Below are positions 59,434-64,000 of a DNA stretch of 64,000 nucleotides, one piece after another. The stretch spans positions 5,198,501 through 5,262,500 of the forward strand of contig NZ_CP095046.1 of assembly GCF_022919215.1 (NCBI RefSeq), given 5' to 3'. Each line of letters begins with the position of its first letter. Within the stretch, counting starts at the first letter, position 1. The position numbers were made by a program, and so were the translations under genes. The notes under the pieces are model-generated. The model saw only the letters and a list, made by a program, of their open reading frames with translations. It was not told the DNA's origin and searched no databases. The DNA comes from Hymenobacter cellulosilyticus (GTDB lineage Bacteria; Bacteroidota; Bacteroidia; Cytophagales; Hymenobacteraceae).

Positions 59434-60788
59434 CTAGAGCCGCTCCCGAACCTGGGCCAGAATCCGCTCCATCTCGCGGCGCACGGCCCCGGTTTCGGCC
59501 ACGTGGTTATTGTTCATAAAGCTCACGGCCAGCAGCCGGCCCTTACGGGTGCGTAGGTAACCGCTGAGGTTGTGCACGTTGGTGAGCGTCCCGGTTTTAC
59601 CCCAGAACCACGTGCCGCGGGCGTCGTGGTAGCCGCGGCGCAGGGTGCCGTGCCCGCCGCCGGCTGCTAGCAAGCTCAGTAGGCGGGGCTCGGACACTTC
59701 CCGGTGCAGCTTCACCAGCAGGGCCGTCAGGTCGCGGGCAGTGGCCAGGTTCAGGCGCGACAGGCCCGAGCCGTCGACCCAGCGCGGGGCATCGGGCAGG
59801 TCGGCCAGAAACTGTTGGCGCACGGCCCGGATGGCGCGGGCCGTATTGAGCGAGTCCGAACCCAGCCGGCTGGAGCACATGAGTAGTAGCTGCTCGGCCA
59901 GGAAATTGTCGCTCACCTGCAGCATGCGCCGGTACAGTGAGTCGACGGGCAAGCCGGGCAGGGTCCGGATACTGTCCTGGTGCCGGGGGCGCCACGGCAG
60001 GGCCAGCACTGGGCGGCGCAGCGTGTCCTGCAGCAGCCGCAGCACCACGTCGGGCCCGGTGCGGAAAGGGGTTTCATCCACCCAGCTGCGGGTGGAAGGA
60101 TACACCACGAAGTGGTTTTCGAGCAAGGGGCGCCGCACATGGTCGGGGCTGCTGGCGCCGGGCGGGGCGGCTTCCACCAGGGCCGCGAAGATGCGGGGCG
60201 CTACCCGCAGCGGCTGGCCGGGCCGGGCATAAAAGCGCACAGTGTTGCCATACAGCGGCAATGGGCTGCGCTCCGGGGAAAAGTAGTAGTTGTAGTCGTC
60301 CCAGCTCCAGCCCGGCCCGAAGGCTTCCACGCTGGGAATGGCGGTATAGAACAGCTTTTCGGGCCGGTTTTGCAGAAACGTGAAGGCGCGGCGGCTGGGC
60401 ACGTCGCCGTGCAGCAAGGTCGGGTCGCCGGTGCCCCAGAAGACAAGCGAATCGGGGCGCACCACGTAGCACAGGCTGGGCAGGGAGTCGCCGAGCAGAT
60501 GCAGGCCGGCGTAGAGGCTAAAGAGCTTCATGGTGCTGGCCGGCTGGAAATACTCCGCGCTGTTGAGCTCATAAATAGCCTCGCCCGTAATGGCATCGGT
60601 GATGCTGAGCCCACGTGGTGCTGACTCAACACCGCGGAGCCGGTCAGTAGTTTGTTGAGCCAGCGGGGACCTTTGCCCCGCCGCAATGCGGTTTCGGCCA
60701 CGTTGTCGTCGGCTGAGCTTTGGGCCCGGGCCGCGGGCAGCAGGTACGCGCACAGCAAAAAAGATACTAGCAACAGGCAGCGGGACAT
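59434..60788 (-). CDS. dacB: D-alanyl-D-alanine carboxypeptidase / endopeptidase, PBP4 (DacB) type (one-base frameshift)
   Basis: The S13-family enzyme trims or cleaves peptidoglycan peptides in the periplasm. The ATG at 60788 gives a signal peptide (CLLLVSFLLCAYLLPAARA). The active-site motifs are all present: S-T-M-K in FQPASTMKLFSL, S-D-N in VSDNFLAEQLL, and K-T-G in FWGKTGTLTN. One base is missing at 60609-60612 (GTGGGCTCAGC); the repair gives HVGLSITDAITGEAIYELNS. The protein has about 450 residues, normal for the family. Confidence 0.9.
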
Positions 60789-61051
60789 GAGCAGCGGGTT
60801 TGAGCCGCGCAATATGCAAACTCAACCACAGATTTTGCCGCTTTTTGCGCCCCGCTCCAGCCCGGCGGCGGTGTGGCACTTAGGGCCAGGGAGTTGAAGT
60901 AAAGGCTTAATTGAAAATGGAAATTTTGGGGCGTTATTACGGCCGGCTGCCACCCTATATCCAGGCACGGAAAGGGGCTTTTCCCCAACCTGATTTCCCA
61001 ACTATTCTCGACAAGATTCAGATTTGCGCCGCGCCCCTCCCACATATTTGA

Positions 61052-62714
<1,663 letters not shown>

Positions 62715-62730
62715 ACTACGGGAACTACAC

Positions 62731-62887
62731 GTCGTGGCGGGCAGGACGAAGCCTGGCGTCCGCTGCCCAGCACGACCCGCTCTTTTATTAGAAAGCCCTT
62801 TACTACCGCGGTAGTAAAGGGCTTTTCACTTCAACATAATCTGCACGTTCCGGAGCACGAATGGCTTAGCGCCGTCCGCCATGACAG
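62731..62887. repeat. Dispersed palindromic element, diverged copy D
   Basis: The outer arms have diverged (GTCGTGGCGGGCAGGACGAA against CGCCGTCCGCCATGACAG), but the core terminator and position (16 bases after the pyrG stop) match the other three copies. Confidence 0.6.
62792..62828 (+). terminator. Terminator inside repeat copy D
   Basis: AAAGCCCTTTACTACC (62792-62807) pairs perfectly with GGTAGTAAAGGGCTTT (62810-62825), followed by TC. Confidence 0.85.
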
Positions 62888-62972
62888 GGCCCGGCAGGCC
62901 GCTTCTGCCAAATACGCCGGTTTGCGAATATTCATCTGCCAATCCCGACCTTTGTCCTGGCTCGCCGGATTT

Positions 62973-63004
62973 TTGAGGCAAGCCGTGCTTTCCCCGTACC
63001 TTTG
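62973..63004 (+). promoter_or_regulatory. Bacteroidota-type promoter of yidC
   Basis: TTG at 62973-62975 and TACCTTTG at 62997-63004 are 21 bases apart, as in the promoter at 23478. The ATG lies 52 bases downstream. Confidence 0.65.
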
Positions 63005-63056
63005 CGTTTCGTGGCGCCCGGCGCCCCTCACTTTTTCCCGTCAGTACCTTCCTTCG

Positions 63057-64000
63057 ATGGACAAAAACCAAGCAACCGGCCTGTTTCTGATTTCGGCCTT
63101 GCTCCTCGTCTACCTGTTCTTCTTCTCGCCGAAGCCGCCGAAAGAACAACCCGCCGCCAAGGCTACCACGGCCGCCAGCAAGGCCGGCGCGGCCGCTCCT
63201 GCCCCGCTCGACTCGGCTACGGCCGCCCGTACGCTGGGCGCGTTTGCCGCCGCCAGCCAGGGCACAGCCCAACAGGTGCAGCTGCAGAACGCCAACCTGA
63301 CGGTAACCTTTTCCTCGAAGGGGGGCCGGGTAGAGGCCGTGCGCCTGAATAAGTACAAGACCTTCTTCGGCAAGCCACTCGACCTGCTCGACGCCCAGAG
63401 TGCCCAGCTCGACACCCGCTTCCGTACCACCGACGGCCGCACCATCAAGCTCTCCGACCTGTACTTCCAGCCCGCCGCCGTGCAGGCCGTGACCAGCGGG
63501 GAACGGAAAGGCCAGCAGCTGACCTTCACGGCCGCCGTGGCCGGGGCAGCATTGAGCAGGCCTATACCTTATTTGACGACTCCTACGAGGTGGGCTACGC
63601 CCTGCGCATGCCCGGCGTGGCCAGCACGCTGGCCGCCGAGCCGCTTACCTTCAGCTTCGTGGACCACGTGCGCCAGACCGAGCAGGATGCCAAGCAGAAC
63701 CGTAACCACTCGACCATCAACCACTACCTGGCCTCCGACGACCACGGTGCTCTGGTTGAAGCTTCCGAGAACCCCGAGGAAATCAAAATTGGTGAGCCTC
63801 TGAAGTGGGCTGCCCACAAGCACGACTTCTTCATTGCCGGTATCATTGCCGATAACCAGTTCAGCAACGGGCAGTTCAACTCCAAAGTAGACCTGGAAGA
63901 CTCGACTTACCTCAAAACGATGAGCTCTACGCTGGCTATTCCGGTAGCCGACGTGCAAGCCAACAAGGCGACTTTCCGCTACTACTTTGGGCCCAACTCC
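63057..64000 (+). CDS. yidC: Membrane protein insertase YidC, N-terminal part (one-base frameshift)
   Basis: YidC inserts proteins into the inner membrane. The ATG at 63057 (MDKNQATGLFLISALLLVYL) begins the N-terminal membrane helix, followed by a Lys/Ala-rich linker and the periplasmic beta-sandwich (VQLQNANLTVTFSSKGGRVE, VRLNKYKTFFGKPLDL). One G is missing at 63543-63546; the repaired frame reads YTLFDDSYEVGYALRM and FFIAGIIADNQF to the window edge. The conserved C-terminal five-helix domain lies outside. pyrG next to yidC is a usual order in this phylum. Confidence 0.93.

Overview
The window is GC-rich (about 60% by eye) chromosomal DNA from a member of the Bacteroidota, most likely the Hymenobacter branch of the Cytophagales. 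The signs are a SusC/SusD pair, type IX secretion (T9SS) C-terminal sorting domains, a fused SerB-SerA protein, a pyrG-yidC neighbourhood, lipoproteins, and promoters of the Bacteroidota type (TAnnTTTG close to the start codon). I see no rRNA, tRNA, CRISPR array, prophage or insertion sequence.

Layout. 1-12 kb: the 5' end of a probable GH5 glucanase, a GH3/beta-lactamase fusion, a lipoprotein, an acyl-CoA synthetase, a DUF2059 protein, a large hybrid histidine kinase with eleven 21-residue coiled-coil repeats, and a DUF5009-type membrane acyltransferase. 12-20.5 kb: a Fur-family regulator, susD and susC, a GHL10-type glycoside hydrolase and an arylamine N-acetyltransferase. 20.6-25.6 kb: two disordered small proteins, two membrane proteins sharing an N-terminal module (one with a lone TonB-plug-like domain, one a rhomboid protease), a T9SS cargo protein and a lipase-like hydrolase. 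25.6-26.5 kb: a gene-poor stretch with two AT-rich units, each behind an almost identical minus-strand promoter; this is the least explained part. 26.6-47 kb: genes for alpha-glucan use (two GH31, a GH13, the branching enzyme glgB and half of a glycogen-synthase-like protein) mixed with an SDR, an AraC regulator, a methyltransferase, gamma-glutamyltransferase, two paralogous helical proteins, a class D beta-lactamase homologue lacking its catalytic residues, a YCII protein, an aldo/keto reductase and a DUF983 protein. 47-64 kb: pirin, small secreted and membrane proteins, serB-serA, a two-gene unit with an AbiEii-like nucleotidyltransferase, a PA14/ricin/T9SS protein, a PBP4-type carboxypeptidase, pyrG and the 5' part of yidC.

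Two patterns cross the window. First, 21 places in 18 otherwise intact genes (including pyrG and yidC, which should be essential) lack exactly one base, mostly in C or G runs. This is best read as consensus error, so those genes are annotated across the frameshift as functional. Second, four related palindromic elements of about 130-165 bp, each with a terminator hairpin built on AAAGCCCTTT/AAAGGGCTTT, lie 14-32 bp after plus-strand genes. Three convergent gene pairs are instead separated by perfect 22-28 bp stems.

The glucan genes fit together: SusC/SusD import oligosaccharides, the secreted or cell-bound GH31, GH13, GH3 and GH5 enzymes cleave them, and GlgB builds storage glycogen. They are not one operon. 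The two-gene nucleotidyltransferase unit, the dead beta-lactamase fold and the paired AT-rich units are the best candidates for undescribed biology.
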